A program made the translations under genes and the position numbers. From Candidatus Iainarchaeum sp. (lineage in GTDB: Archaea; Micrarchaeota; Micrarchaeia; Anstonellales; Bilamarchaeaceae), in the NCBI GenBank assembly GCA_028714535.1, contig JAQTME010000011.1:1-32630 (forward strand): 32,630 nucleotides of DNA, read 5' to 3'. This document shows, in pieces, positions 32,562-32,630 of this stretch. The notes under the pieces were generated by a model, which made no database searches, was not told the origin of the DNA, and saw only the letters and a list, made by a program, of their open reading frames with translations. Within the stretch, counting starts at the first letter, position 1, and each line of letters begins with the position of its first letter.

Positions 32562-32630
32562 TTGACCAGGTATGTATTCAGCGATTTCTCAATAGCGTGG
32601 CTCAAGGAGAACCGGTTCAGCGACGAGGAG
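32562..32630 (+). CDS. Start of an unidentified gene, 3' end outside window
   Basis: Twenty-three codons are open from a TTG at 32562 to the window edge. The initiator is supported by GGTGAGG three bases upstream and a TATA box. The visible product (MTRYVFSDFSIAWL...) has an amphipathic, aromatic start and ends in acidic residues at the edge. It is too short to assign a family. Confidence 0.55.
   Translation, partial: MTRYVFSDFSIAWLKENRFSDEE

Noticed and set aside
1-32630. CRISPR array, rRNA genes, prophage
   Set aside because: No regularly spaced repeats, rRNA-like sequence or phage structural genes were seen on either strand.

Overview
The window comes from a GC-rich archaeal genome. The evidence is an RNA polymerase Rpo7 (RpoE')-Spt4 gene pair, adjacent secF and secD genes, an ATP-dependent DNA ligase, an HTH_10 (Bat-type) regulator, a HerA/VirB4-like ATPase and a TadA/CpaF-type ATPase. 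TATA boxes lie about 25-28 nt before many start codons (leaderless mRNAs), and AGG (Arg) and ATA (Ile) codons are used heavily. Large sequon-rich surface proteins and Cys-rich membrane proteins suggest a DPANN lineage such as Micrarchaeota or Diapherotrites. That placement is inference; no rRNA is present.

Layout. Positions 1-9171 (+) are a cell-surface block: the 3' part of a giant N-glycosylation-sequon-rich protein, a secreted protein whose C-terminus looks like a bacterial type IX secretion sorting domain, a small membrane-anchored secreted protein, and an Ig-like/Cys-rich membrane protein. A VIT/CCC1-type metal transporter (-) follows. Next is a tRNA-Ala(CGC) with an unusual elbow, flanked by echoes of its own acceptor-stem sequences. 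secF-secD (+) come next, then two bacterial-style membrane Ser/Thr kinases (+) immediately before a TadA/CpaF-like ATPase (+).

From 18739 to 22177 (-) lie a PLP fold-type II enzyme fused to a membrane segment and an EF-hand-like loop, then the operon rpo7-spt4-aminotransferase. A HerA/VirB4-like ATPase (+, 22329-24422) converges on two tandem paralogues of unknown function (-), each made of two copies of a Cys/Ser/Asn-rich module, giving four modules in a row. A Bat-type HTH_10 regulator (-) is divergent from inositol-1-phosphate synthase (+). The synthase overlaps tail-to-tail with an AT-rich LAGLIDADG endonuclease gene (-), which is divergent from the DNA ligase (+). A new gene begins at the right edge.

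Together the window encodes envelope and secretion functions (surface proteins, SecDF, two secretion-type ATPases, membrane kinases) mixed with core information-processing genes and inositol-phosphate synthesis. The least explained parts are the four-module tandem pair, the type IX-like tail in an archaeal context, the PLP/EF-hand fusion, the kinase-kinase-ATPase cluster and the tRNA-Ala surroundings. No CRISPR array, insertion sequence or rRNA was seen, and no gene-free stretch exceeds about 150 bases.
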